Origin: an uncultured Dorea sp.
Lineage (GTDB): Bacteria > Bacillota > Clostridia > Lachnospirales > Lachnospiraceae
DNA length: 15,647 nt
Assembly: GCA_910587575.1 (NCBI GenBank)
Contig: CAJULU010000074.1
Location: 1-15,647 of the forward strand
Direction of reading: 5' to 3'
How positions within the stretch are numbered: the first letter of the stretch is position 1; every line of letters starts with the position of its first letter. This document shows positions 1 through 8,251 of this stretch, piece by piece. Below the pieces are notes generated by a model. It saw nothing but the letters and a program-made list of their open reading frames with translations. It was not told where the DNA came from and ran no database searches. Both the position numbers and the translations under genes were made by a program.

Positions 1-623
1 TTATCCCACACGGTTTCCATCCCGATGCTGTCGGGCTCATGATAATACCCAGTACCGTCCATCAGCGCAATCCCGCTCTTTGCGATCAGATGAATCTGTG
101 CATGAAGTTTCCTCGCCGCCATCCACCCATAGGAATACCAGCTATTGGTATACTCTCCAAAATGCTGTGGGTCTTCCTTCCCTGCATAATCTGATGCCTC
201 CGACACTTCACCCACAGAAACGGAATCCCCGTAAACCTCAATCTTAAGTTCTGGTTTTTCCGGCGGAGCAAGCAGCCTCCCTTCATCCGGCAGTTCCAGG
301 GAAACAAGCGCCATCTCGTGGCAGCTGTCCTGCCGTTTAAAAAACAGGATCTCATGTTCCTTTTCCTCTTCTTCATCCACCAGTACCAGCCGGACGACGC
401 CGTTTTGAAGAAGTTCTCTTGAAGACTGTGCACCGTCGGCAATCACTCCCGCATAATACTTCCATCCAGCACCGCCTCTGTTCTCTACCGTAAGCACGGC
501 TTTCTTCCCATAAAACCGGAACTGCAAAGAGGTCGCCGGAAATATAAATTCCGGCCTCTTTGCATCTGACCTGTCAATTCTTCCGCTGTATACCAGCCGT
601 TCGTCATCCAATGAAACAATCAT
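1..623 (-). CDS. Carbohydrate esterase family 2-type deacetylase, 3' end cut by window edge
   Basis: The first 207 residues of an esterase are visible; the rest lies beyond position 1. Residues 1-125 form a beta-rich N-terminal part (jelly-roll in CE2 enzymes). An SGNH-hydrolase start follows: EVYGDSVSVGEV has the GDS nucleophile motif with Ser134, and YTNSWYSYGWMAARKL and IHLIAKSGIAL match the next conserved CE2 blocks. The catalytic His region is not in the window. No signal peptide is seen, so a cytoplasmic enzyme is likely. CE2 enzymes remove O-acetyl groups from xylo- or manno-oligosaccharides; next to mannan genes, deacetylation of imported manno-oligosaccharides is the best inference. 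The ATG overlaps the TGA of the upstream YesL-like gene as ATGA, so translation is probably coupled. Confidence 0.82.
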   Translation of the reverse strand, partial: MIVSLDDERLVYSGRIDRSDAKRPEFIFPATSLQFRFYGKKAVLTVENRGGAGWKYYAGVIADGAQSSRELLQNGVVRLVLVDEEEEKEHEILFFKRQDSCHEMALVSLELPDEGRLLAPPEKPELKIEVYGDSVSVGEVSEASDYAGKEDPQHFGEYTNSWYSYGWMAARKLHAQIHLIAKSGIALMDGTGYYHEPDSIGMETVWD

Positions 624-1234
624 ATACATCTCCTTAAAAAAAACGTATTTACAAATGCCGTAAGTCCGAACCCGAAAACAAGATACAGCGGCAGCACTGC
701 TGCCAGCAGATTCCCGCCCAGGACAAAACAGATGGCCGGAACACTGTTGAGTATGATCATAAGCAGGGTATACGGAAAGTTACGCACCGCAAGAAACAGG
801 CTGCGCTTCACCATTTCCCCGATCCGTGTCTCACCTTTCAGTATAACAGGAAAGACATAACAGAACACCATTTCCCATAACATCAGCAGACAGCCAATCC
901 CAATACCGGTCACTTTCCAGAACAGGCCCGCCCCTCTTCGCATACCGCCCACAAATGTCAGATCAAAGACCAGAAGGCACCCCGACAACAGAATCAGAAG
1001 CCAGGCCCTGGTACTGGTCTTCAGATTCTTCTTCCATGCAGAAGAGAAATTACGGAAAGCCGATATCAGTTTCCCCTCCGCCATATCGTCAAAAGACTGG
1101 TATAACGCCGCAAAAGAGGCGCCCATGGTCACGACCGGCAGGGAACTTACCAGAAACAGGACATTGAGAAGCACCACATCCCCAAGCCTTCCCATAAAGT
1201 CAAAAAAAGGATTGTCCACACTCAGTTTTTTCAT
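620..1234 (-). CDS. YesL/DUF624 family membrane protein
   Basis: This is a 204-residue protein with four to five hydrophobic segments. The N-terminal block NPFFDFMGRLGDVVLLN followed by FLVSSLPVVTMGASFAALY is the signature of the DUF624 (YesL) family. These proteins are almost always encoded beside carbohydrate ABC transporters and glycosidases; their biochemical role is not established. The start at 1234 is chosen over an upstream one at 1279 because its ATG overlaps the preceding gene's TGA (ATGA) and has GAGGGAG about eight bases upstream. Its own TGA overlaps the start of the esterase gene. The tight overlaps place it in one operon with both neighbours. Confidence 0.85.
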   Translation of the reverse strand: MKKLSVDNPFFDFMGRLGDVVLLNVLFLVSSLPVVTMGASFAALYQSFDDMAEGKLISAFRNFSSAWKKNLKTSTRAWLLILLSGCLLVFDLTFVGGMRRGAGLFWKVTGIGIGCLLMLWEMVFCYVFPVILKGETRIGEMVKRSLFLAVRNFPYTLLMIILNSVPAICFVLGGNLLAAVLPLYLVFGFGLTAFVNTFFLRRCI

Positions 1235-1824
1235 TCTTCTTCCACTCCCTCGCATAGAAATCTGCGAAACTTTCCGCATGCTTTTTCATGCTTTTTATCA
1301 GCTGCAAATACCAGGTACACCGGGTCGTTTTCTTCCTCCAATATCGTATCCCTCAAACGGGTCATTCCCACCGGAATATTCTCTTCTGTGAACTCCCCGC
1401 CCTGTTCCAGGCAGAATTCATAAAAACTCTCTGGCATCACCATGGCGTCAATCTCTTTCGCCTGCCAGTTGAAAAAGAATTTCTCATAGGAGCTTTCTTT
1501 GACGCCGTCAAGCTGCGTATCGCCATAGGAAATCTGATAGTCAGAATCGATCAGGATCTCCTTCTCCTTCATTCCCGAATCAGCGGCAAACTGTTCTGCC
1601 AGCTCCCGGTCTCGCTCATAATCCACTGCCTGGTTGACAATCACGCAGGTGAATTCCCTGCTCCTGTCCCCCCAAGTCACATGATAGATAAAAAGAATTA
1701 CAATCCCGATGAAGAGAAAGCCAAGCAGAATGTGATACCAGTAATAAGCGGCAATATACTGAAACTTCTGCTCTCTGTTCATATCTGCTGTTTTTTCTCT
1801 GATGTCTCTGATCCACTTTTTCAT
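1231..1824 (-). CDS. Single-pass membrane protein of unknown function in carbohydrate operon
   Basis: This is a 197-residue protein with a charged N-terminus (1-33), one strong hydrophobic segment (about 34-50, LLGFLFIGIVILFIYHV) and an extracytoplasmic domain rich in acidic residues. The segment KEIDAMVMPESFYEFCLEQG, with the preceding description-like layout, vaguely recalls one lobe of a solute-binding protein, but this is inference only. It overlaps YesL by four bases and follows the GH130 remnant by 42 bases. A GGGTGGGA ribosome site precedes the ATG. I do not recognise a named domain. Small anchored proteins of this kind often sit beside YesL in Lachnospiraceae sugar operons. The product may be a transporter accessory. 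Confidence 0.7.
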   Translation of the reverse strand: MKKWIRDIREKTADMNREQKFQYIAAYYWYHILLGFLFIGIVILFIYHVTWGDRSREFTCVIVNQAVDYERDRELAEQFAADSGMKEKEILIDSDYQISYGDTQLDGVKESSYEKFFFNWQAKEIDAMVMPESFYEFCLEQGGEFTEENIPVGMTRLRDTILEEENDPVYLVFAADKKHEKACGKFRRFLCEGVEEE

Positions 1825-1866
1825 AAATTAATCCCACCCGTATGCTGCTTTGACTGTTTTCAGCAA

Positions 1867-2307
1867 TTACATGAGTTTCAGATTCTTCTCGATCAATTCA
1901 CATCTCTGTCTCACACAATCCGGTGAACGCAGCGCATCCTCCGGCGTGTGGAAGAGATAATCTTCCAGTTTTGCAATCGTAGTGGCCGCCACATGCATTC
2001 TGGTATCGCAGGACGCATAGTAGATGTACACGTCTCCGTTTTCCCTTGCCACAGCGCCGTTGGTGAACACCACGTTGGACACATCCCCGACCCGTTCCTT
2101 TCCAAGCGGTACCAGGAACACGCCCGAGGGCCTGGCAATCACCTCTGACGGATCGTTCAGATCCGTACCAAAGGCATAGAGGACATACCGAAGGCCCGCT
2201 GCGGTGTTCCGCACACCATGGGCGATATGGATCCAGCACTTTTCTCCTTTGATGGGAACGGCTCCCGCACCGTTCTTGGATTCCGTCAGCGTATGGTAGA
2301 TCCTTCT
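1867..2307 (-). pseudogene. 3' remnant of GH130 mannosylglucose/manno-oligosaccharide phosphorylase
   Basis: The open frame reads RRIYHTLTESKNGAGAVPIK, then HGVRNTAAGLRYVLYAF, ARPSGVFLVPLGKERVGDVSNV and YYASCDTRMHVAATT, ending at TAA. These are the C-terminal conserved blocks of GH130, closest in my memory to 4-O-beta-D-mannosyl-D-glucose phosphorylases (EC 2.4.1.281). Only about 145 codons remain of a usual 390 or so. The first two thirds, including the general-acid aspartate region, are absent. Upstream the frame meets a TGA at 2317-2319, and it overlaps the permease 3' end, which occupies another frame. It has no start or ribosome site of its own. The intact enzyme would phosphorolyse mannosyl-glucose or manno-oligosaccharides in the cytoplasm to mannose 1-phosphate. 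Confidence 0.88.
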
Positions 2308-3209
2308 GCTGATGAGTCAAATGCATACTTGAAGAACAACTTCTGTCCGATGGTACACAGAATGATCAGAATCAGCAGCACGATCGCCATAGCGCTGGCA
2401 AGTCCCACCTTCTGGTTCTCATGGGCGATCCGGTTCATGATGACGAAATAGGTACCCGTGCCCATCGTACCGTTGGTAATAACGTAGGGCGGCTCAAATG
2501 CGCTTAAGCAGCCGCTGACGCAAAGAATAATATTTAACACGATAATGGACTTGATACTTGGCAGTATGATATAACGGAACTGCTGCCAGCGGTTCGCCCC
2601 ATCCAGGGAAGCCGCCTCATAAAGATCGGTATCCACGGACATCATGGCGCCCAGGAACAGGATCACATTCTGTCCGGTATATCTCCATACCGACGTGGCC
2701 GCAAGCGAGACGTTGTTGATGCTCTGATCCTGAAGCCACAGGGGAATCTTATCCGCATTCATCCCGAACATCTGCAGGATGGTATCCAGCACGGCTCCTC
2801 TTGCATAGAAGAACTTGAAGATGAAGCCTACCGCAATACCGCAGATCAGATAGGGGAAGAACAGGGACGCCTTGAACACGGATTCTCCTTTTACCTTAAA
2901 CACCATCATGGTCGCGAAGAAAAGCGCAAGGGCAAGCTGCACCACTCCGCCGCCCATGTAGTAAAGACTGTTGAACAGGGAGCCGAAGATCTCTTTACGG
3001 TCAAATACTTCCGCATAATTCTTTAACCCCACGAACGTCCTTGCCCCCAGGTATTTCATATCGTAGAAACTGAACTGGATCATCTTGGCAAAGGGAATAT
3101 AGGTGAACATGAACAGCAGTACAAGAGGCACCAGCAGGAATGTGAAAATCACCAGCCTGCGCTGTACCTTCCGGCTGCAAAACCATTGTTTAAAAGACTG
3201 TTTTTCCAT
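2286..3209 (-). CDS. Carbohydrate ABC transporter permease 1 (MalF/UgpA type)
   Basis: This is a 307-residue integral membrane protein with six predicted helices, the first around residues 19-40. The cytoplasmic EAA loop is clear: EAASLDGANRWQQF (residues 198-211) leading to IILP, the docking site for the ATPase subunit. It would import oligosaccharides delivered by the upstream binding protein. The start at 3209 is preferred over 3224 because AGAGGAG lies just before it. These importers need two different permeases; the partner (MalG type) should follow but is missing, and the 3' end runs directly into a GH130 remnant in another frame. The last residues (about SSAEGSTIR) may be native or may derive from the deletion junction. 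The shared ATPase is normally encoded elsewhere. Confidence 0.9.
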   Translation of the reverse strand: MEKQSFKQWFCSRKVQRRLVIFTFLLVPLVLLFMFTYIPFAKMIQFSFYDMKYLGARTFVGLKNYAEVFDRKEIFGSLFNSLYYMGGGVVQLALALFFATMMVFKVKGESVFKASLFFPYLICGIAVGFIFKFFYARGAVLDTILQMFGMNADKIPLWLQDQSINNVSLAATSVWRYTGQNVILFLGAMMSVDTDLYEAASLDGANRWQQFRYIILPSIKSIIVLNIILCVSGCLSAFEPPYVITNGTMGTGTYFVIMNRIAHENQKVGLASAMAIVLLILIILCTIGQKLFFKYAFDSSAEGSTIR

Positions 3210-3238
3210 CTTTTCTCCTCTCATTCGTTAAGTAACAA

Positions 3239-4593
3239 TTATTCGGTAATCTCCGCACCGTTGCTCTCCTGGGCCTCTGTCCATTTCTGGTTCCACTCGT
3301 CCATCAGATCGTCCAGTTCCCTGGTCCCGTAAAGCGCAGCTTCCAGGACTTCACATACCGGATAGTCTCCGCTCAATACTTCGGCCGAATTACGGATATC
3401 GTCATACAGGCTTTCCTCACCTTTTAACGGCGGGTTATCGGACAAAAGCTCTACGCCCTCGAACTCTGCAAGAGAATCCGGCAGCGGCTCGCCCTTTAAC
3501 GCCGGGATACTTCCCTCGTCGTCAAAGATCGGAGACTCCTCAAGAAGCCATTTTACATACAGCATAGAGGCGATCTGGTTATCCTCAGCGGCTTTGTTGT
3601 TGATGGCATAAGCATAATTTCCGCCGGAAGCTGCCGCCCGCTCGCCTTTTACCGTAATCGGGAAGGGGAAGTATCCGATATCATCCGGATTGTCGCCCGC
3701 CTCTTTGAACTGCTGGACGCACCAGGATCCCAGTACCATAGTGGCGATCTCACCCTTGTTGATCATTCCCTTGGACGACTCCCAGTCACTGGACGCCGGG
3801 TCTTCCTCTACCAGTTTGTCCTTGACCGCTGAATACAAGGTATAAAAGACTGCGTAAGGTCCGCTCATCTCCTCGTTCTTTGTAAACGGATCTTTCTGGT
3901 GCAGCAGCTTGTTATTCTTGTAATCCGGGTCTGCGTTGGAGGCGATCCCCACATAGTCGTTCCACGCGCCCATGGTCCATCCTGCCGAGAAATTCGTATA
4001 CAACGGAACCGCGTCTGTCTTGTCCTTGATCAGCTGCAGATCCTTCAGGAACTCGTCCGGGGTCGTCGGCAATTCTGTGATCCCCGCTTCCTTCCACACC
4101 TTTTTGTTATAGGCCACTCCGCCTGCCGTACCGCCGTTGGGGATTCCGTATACCGTGCCGTCATAGGTTTTCTCTGTCACGAAATTGTACCTGTCATCCA
4201 GCGTATCGAAGTCTCCCAATGCCGTAAAGTATTCGCCCATCTCGCTTTTCTCCACCGTAGACGGAATGAAACAGATATCGCCCCAGTCACCGTTGGGCAG
4301 ACGAAGGGTCAGTGATTCCTCATAATCAGTGATCCCTTCTATGTAACCTTGATGTTCGGATATAATTTCGTAAATTCATCCGCATATCCCTTATAGACCG
4401 TGTCCACGATATCCGTACGGTTCGTAAGGATCTTAATGTCTGCCTTCAGATCCTTGTAATCATCTCCGTTCAGTTCGTCGATCGAGGGAACGTCCGCCTC
4501 GACCACTTCTCCTCCTCCGCCTTTGTTGCCGCATGCCGCCATCGTTGCGCTCATGGACAGAACCAGTGCAAGACTCAGTAATCTCTTTTTCAT
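3239..4593 (-). pseudogene. Frameshifted sugar ABC transporter solute-binding lipoprotein
   Basis: Codons 1-84 start with a lipoprotein signal (MKKRLLSLALVLSMSATMAAC, Cys21 as lipidation site) and end TKLYPNIKVT followed by an in-frame TAG at 4339-4341. The missing continuation is in the next frame, EGITDYEESLTLRLPNGDWG, and runs to a TAA at 3239. Adding one base between 4339 and 4340 restores NIKVTYEGITDYEE and a 451-residue protein, the normal length for family-1 extracellular binding proteins. The intact protein would capture oligosaccharides, probably manno-oligosaccharides by context, and pass them to the permease. A good ribosome site (GGAGGTAGG) precedes the ATG. Either a true loss-of-function mutation or a base-calling error explains the shift. 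Confidence 0.88.
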
Positions 4594-4621
4594 TGCTTTC
4601 CTACCTCCATTTAATAGTTTT

Positions 4622-4640
4622 TTAACTTTATTTAAGTTAA
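4622..4640. promoter_or_regulatory. Operator-like inverted repeat at the transporter promoter
   Basis: TTAACTT and AAGTTAA form perfect 7-bp arms around a 5-bp centre. The repeat begins a few bases downstream of the predicted -10 box and would span the transcription start of the binding-protein unit. This is a classic repressor position, and the LacI-family gene next door is the obvious candidate binder. The site lacks the central CG typical of many LacI operators and the region is AT-rich, so assignment is tentative. Confidence 0.45.
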
Positions 4641-4644
4641 TTTT

Positions 4645-4673
4645 ATTTTATAACAATTATATGGAAAAATCAA
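4645..4673 (-). promoter_or_regulatory. Predicted promoter of transporter/esterase unit
   Basis: On the minus strand, TTGATT (4668-4673) and TAAAAT (4645-4650) are spaced by 17 bases. They lie about 50 bases upstream of the binding-protein ATG and downstream of the LacI terminator, which fits an independently transcribed unit. Confidence 0.5.
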
Positions 4674-4841
4674 TTACATCTGATTGTCTTGCACATTTTC
4701 GTAGAATTATATAGATTCCATTCTTCTTTTTTATATATTTTGTACTTTTTCCCTCTGTTTTTATATTAATTTTAAAATTAATTAAATATTAAATTTTAAT
4801 TAAAAGCAAAAACTTTTCTGCACAACATTTTCCGTCCGGCC

Positions 4842-4899
4842 AAAAAATGAAGGGGCGGTCGGGAATTGAAATTTCTGCGCATTTCCCGACCGCCCCTTC
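4842..4899 (-). terminator. Strong intrinsic terminator after the LacI gene
   Basis: A perfect 17-bp inverted repeat (4849-4865 with 4883-4899, core AAGGGGCGGTCGGGAA) surrounds a 17-base loop. On the minus strand it is followed by a T-run (4842-4847). It starts eight bases beyond the LacI stop codon and separates the GH36-LacI unit from the transporter unit. Confidence 0.92.
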
Positions 4900-4906
4900 G
4901 TATACT

Positions 4907-5923
4907 TCAGTCAATCTTCGCTTTCACACTGTTCTTCCAGACAATATGCCCGGATACAATCTCTAACGTTCCTGCTTTCTTCGGGTTTCGAAGCTGTTTC
5001 AAGAGTTTCTCCACCGCTACTTTAGTCATTGCCTTTGTGTTGACCTCATAAGTGGTAATCTTCATATCCGCGAACCCTGGATACAGATAATTATCGAAGC
5101 CGATCACCGACAGATCCTCCGGCACGCGCAGCCCCCGCTCGTTCAGTTTCACTACCGTCATCCCTGCCACCAGGTCACAGTTGCAGACAAATGCTTTCGG
5201 CAGGCAGACGGGCAGATCGAACTTCACCTGACCGGCCTCATCACGGTCTTCGATGATCCACTCTGCCGGAACTTCTTTTCTATGTTCCATCATAGATTTC
5301 TGAAAACCACAGTACCTGTCCATAATACTGCTGGTCGCATAGATGGAACCAATGAACCCGATCTCATGGATCCCTCTCTCAAACAGAAGTTCCGTCATCT
5401 GATACATGCCGTAAAAGTTATCGGCGATCACCGCATCTCTGGCAATCTCATTATCATAGAAGTCCAGGAAAATGACAGGCATGTCAAGTTCCCGGCGCAG
5501 TTTCCAGATATATCTCTTGTCGATCTCTCCTATGATGATCAGGCCTTCGATACTATGATTCCTTACGATCTGCGGCAGTTCAAAGGTTCTCTTCTCAGCC
5601 TCTTTTTTTAATACCTCAATGGTGGTATAGCACCGTTTCTCCGTAGCCACCAGGGACAGTTCCTGGTACATCTTCCAGTAATAGGTGGAATACTGGGCCA
5701 GATAATTTTCTGCGATCAGCACCCCGATCTTCCGGAATTCACCGGTGTCGCTTTCTTTCTTTTTATCGGCGGATATTGGTTCATACCCCATTCTTGCGGC
5801 CGCCTCCACGATCTTCATCCTCAGTTCCTGACTGACGCCTTTATTTCCTGCAAGGGCATTGTGCACCGTCACGGAACTGACTCCCGTCTCCTTTGCGATA
5901 TCAATCAGCCTGACTTTTCCCAT
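4907..5923 (-). CDS. LacI-family transcriptional regulator
   Basis: This is a 338-residue regulator. The N-terminal helix-turn-helix RLIDIAKETGVSSVTVHNAL (residues 5-24) with a hinge ending in ARMGYEP is typical of LacI. A periplasmic-binding-protein-like sensor domain follows from about residue 65, including the conserved VIGFDNYLYPGFADMKITT block near the C-terminus. The start at 5923 gives the canonical N-terminus; a longer frame from 5965 adds only atypical residues. It lies 78 bases downstream of the GH36 gene on the same strand and ends at a strong terminator, so the two are probably co-transcribed. It most likely controls this mannan locus in response to an imported oligosaccharide; effector and operators are inferred, not shown. 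Confidence 0.9.
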   Translation of the reverse strand: MGKVRLIDIAKETGVSSVTVHNALAGNKGVSQELRMKIVEAAARMGYEPISADKKKESDTGEFRKIGVLIAENYLAQYSTYYWKMYQELSLVATEKRCYTTIEVLKKEAEKRTFELPQIVRNHSIEGLIIIGEIDKRYIWKLRRELDMPVIFLDFYDNEIARDAVIADNFYGMYQMTELLFERGIHEIGFIGSIYATSSIMDRYCGFQKSMMEHRKEVPAEWIIEDRDEAGQVKFDLPVCLPKAFVCNCDLVAGMTVVKLNERGLRVPEDLSVIGFDNYLYPGFADMKITTYEVNTKAMTKVAVEKLLKQLRNPKKAGTLEIVSGHIVWKNSVKAKID

Positions 5924-6001
5924 GGCTGCGCCTCTCTTTTCTCTGATTCTTTCCTGACACGGCAATCTCCATCCTTCCTGCTCTCTGACGCGAACGACAG
6001 G

Positions 6002-8188
6002 CTATTCCCGGACAAAATGATACAATTTACTCTGGAAGTCCCCTTTCACGTCTCTGATCAGAAAGCCGCATTCCATCAGTTCTTCTCCGGAATACACTTC
6101 GTCCGTACCTTCTGCCCGGTACCGGGCGCTGCCCGTAAGCCCCCGAAGCCGGATATTGACACTGTGTACATTGGGCTGCCCCAGTACCTGTACGAATGTC
6201 ACCAGAACCCGGGATGCGTCCTTTGCAGCCACCTCCCAGCAGTCATACGGTTTTCTGTCCGTCCAGGAAGCGATACGGTAGTAATCCCCGGTCTGTATCA
6301 GTCCGTGGTACTTGTGGTACAACTCCACCTGTCCTTTGATCTGCGCCCTCTCTTCTTCCTCTATCTTCGTGATATCCAGTTCATAGCCAAAGGTTCCGGC
6401 AAGGGCCACATTCCCCCTTGTCTCAAAGGCAGTCCGCCTTCCCACAATATGATTGGGGCAGTCGCTCACATGGGCGCCCATGGTGGACAGCGGATAGATC
6501 AGCGCCGTTCCTTCCTGGATCCGGAGCCGCTCAATGGCGTCTGTATCATCCGAACACCAGATCTGGGGACTGTAGTACAGCATTCCCGGATCGAACCGCG
6601 CACCGCCGCCGGAGCAGTTTTCCAGAAGAAGCTTGGGGAACTCCGTGACCAGCCGCTCCTGCATCTCATACAGTCCCAGCACATACCGGTGAAACAGCTC
6701 TCCCTGGCCGTCTTCTGACAGGCAGGCACTTCCCATGTCGCTCAGCTGCCGGTTCATGTCCCATTTTACATAGGAGATGGGCGCACTCCTTAAGATCCTG
6801 GCCACGCACTCATAGGCATGATCCCGCACTTCTTTTCTGGAAATGTCCAGCACATACTGCGCCCGGCTCTGTCCCGGCTCTCTTCCCGGTATCTGGACTG
6901 CCCAGTCGGGATGCGCCCGGTACAGGTCTGAATCCGGCGAGATCATCTCCGGCTCGAACCAGATCCCGAACTCCATCCCCAGTTCCCTTACCTGTCTGAC
7001 CAGATCGGGAAGCCCTGTGGTAAGCTTCTCCTCGTTCACCGTCCAGTCGCCCAGGGAACTGTCGTCCCAGTTCCTTTTTCCGAACCATCCGTCATCCATG
7101 ACCAGCATCTCGATCCCGTTCTTCTTCGCCTCCCTTGCAATGTCCAGAAGCTTCTCTGTGTCGAACTCAAAATAAGTGGCTTCCCAGTTGTTGATCAGCA
7201 CCGGTCTCTTCCTGTATTTGTAAGGGCTGCGGATCAGATGTTCCCGGTAAAAGTCATGGAGGGAACGGGTCATCTTCCCGAATCCCCTGTCAGAATAGGT
7301 CAGGACCGTCTCCGGTGCCTGAAAGTCCTCTCCCGGCGCCAGGTTCCAGCAGAATTCTTCGGAATGAATTCCCATGACCATCCGTACATAGTCAAAATGT
7401 GTCCGTTCTGCCTGGGCAATGAAATTTCCGGAATAGACAAAATGCATGGCGAAAACTTCCCCGGTCTCCTGGGTGGTCTCCGGCGTTACCAGCGCCAGGA
7501 AGGGATGCTCCTGATGGCTGGACTCTCCCCTTGCAGATGATACCAGTTGTTTTCCGTAATGAAGAGGGGACCGCTGGATCTGTCTCTCTCTTGCCCAGGA
7601 TCCGCAGAGGCTCACCATCTGGAAATCCCGGTTCTCCATGTCAAGGCATGCACTGTATACCTTCTCCAGACGAAGCTTCTCCTCCCCGGAATTCTTGATC
7701 TTAACGCTTCTGGTAATGACATCCTCTTTCTCGAAAACAGAGTACATCAGCGTCACCCGCATCCTAAGGACCGGGTCTTCACATACGATCTGAAGGGTCT
7801 GTACCTCATCTTCCTTTCCGAACGATGCAGGAAGGCCGGGAAGGCCGGGCTTTCCCTTCTCAATGGTGTGGCTTGTGTAAAAAATCTCACTTCCCATGCT
7901 TCCCGCACTATTCCTGACGTTCAGACAGCTTTCCCGATAGTCCCCGATACCGCCCGTGGGATATTCCATGGGGAAGAAGTCAAGGAAAGAATTCTTCTCC
8001 CGCTTGTTAGCGGCTGGCGTAAAGGGCATCTCCTCCATCCGCAGCAGGTATCTGCCCGCAAACGACCCAAGCCGTTTTCCGTAATAGATATGCCCTACAT
8101 ATCCCTCTTCCGACAGGCCGATCAGATAAGTGGTATGGCTTGTGTCCAACTTAAACATTCTTTTCTGTGCATCATATTGAATTCCCAT
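6002..8188 (-). CDS. GH36 alpha-galactosidase
   Basis: This 728-residue enzyme hydrolyses terminal alpha-1,6-galactosyl residues from galacto-oligosaccharides or galactomannan fragments. It has the full GH36 layout: an N-terminal beta-sandwich (to about 330), a TIM barrel with VMDDGWFGKR (DDGW at 365-368), YVKWDMNR with the nucleophile Asp477, and CSDDTDAIERL with the acid/base Asp547, then a C-terminal beta domain. These positions agree within one residue with my recollection of bacillary GH36 enzymes of the same length. No signal peptide is present, so it acts in the cytoplasm after import. The ATG has GCGGAGG eight bases upstream. In mannan loci GH36 removes galactose side chains so that mannosidases and GH130 phosphorylases can finish the backbone. 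Confidence 0.95.
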   Translation of the reverse strand: MGIQYDAQKRMFKLDTSHTTYLIGLSEEGYVGHIYYGKRLGSFAGRYLLRMEEMPFTPAANKREKNSFLDFFPMEYPTGGIGDYRESCLNVRNSAGSMGSEIFYTSHTIEKGKPGLPGLPASFGKEDEVQTLQIVCEDPVLRMRVTLMYSVFEKEDVITRSVKIKNSGEEKLRLEKVYSACLDMENRDFQMVSLCGSWARERQIQRSPLHYGKQLVSSARGESSHQEHPFLALVTPETTQETGEVFAMHFVYSGNFIAQAERTHFDYVRMVMGIHSEEFCWNLAPGEDFQAPETVLTYSDRGFGKMTRSLHDFYREHLIRSPYKYRKRPVLINNWEATYFEFDTEKLLDIAREAKKNGIEMLVMDDGWFGKRNWDDSSLGDWTVNEEKLTTGLPDLVRQVRELGMEFGIWFEPEMISPDSDLYRAHPDWAVQIPGREPGQSRAQYVLDISRKEVRDHAYECVARILRSAPISYVKWDMNRQLSDMGSACLSEDGQGELFHRYVLGLYEMQERLVTEFPKLLLENCSGGGARFDPGMLYYSPQIWCSDDTDAIERLRIQEGTALIYPLSTMGAHVSDCPNHIVGRRTAFETRGNVALAGTFGYELDITKIEEEERAQIKGQVELYHKYHGLIQTGDYYRIASWTDRKPYDCWEVAAKDASRVLVTFVQVLGQPNVHSVNIRLRGLTGSARYRAEGTDEVYSGEELMECGFLIRDVKGDFQSKLYHFVRE

Positions 8189-8251
8189 ATTTCGTCCTCC
8201 GCTTTAATACAATTTACTTAAAAAATAATTAAATTAAGTTTATTCATAAGT

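Noticed and set aside
86..442. Minus-strand 118-codon open frame inside the esterase gene
   Set aside because: It is an alternative frame of the CE2 coding region; the correct frame has GDS and SGNH-family blocks and a coupled start at 623.
4594..4840. AT-rich stretch considered as a replication or attachment site
   Set aside because: Only promoter and operator-like elements are seen; no iterons, DnaA-box clusters or flanking repeats.
5861..6718. Long plus-strand open frame of 285 codons opposite GH36/LacI
   Set aside because: Antisense shadow of two well-supported genes; no ribosome site and no recognisable domain.
7547..8221. Plus-strand 224-codon open frame opposite the GH36 N-terminus
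   Set aside because: Shadow of GH36, which has complete catalytic motifs on the other strand.
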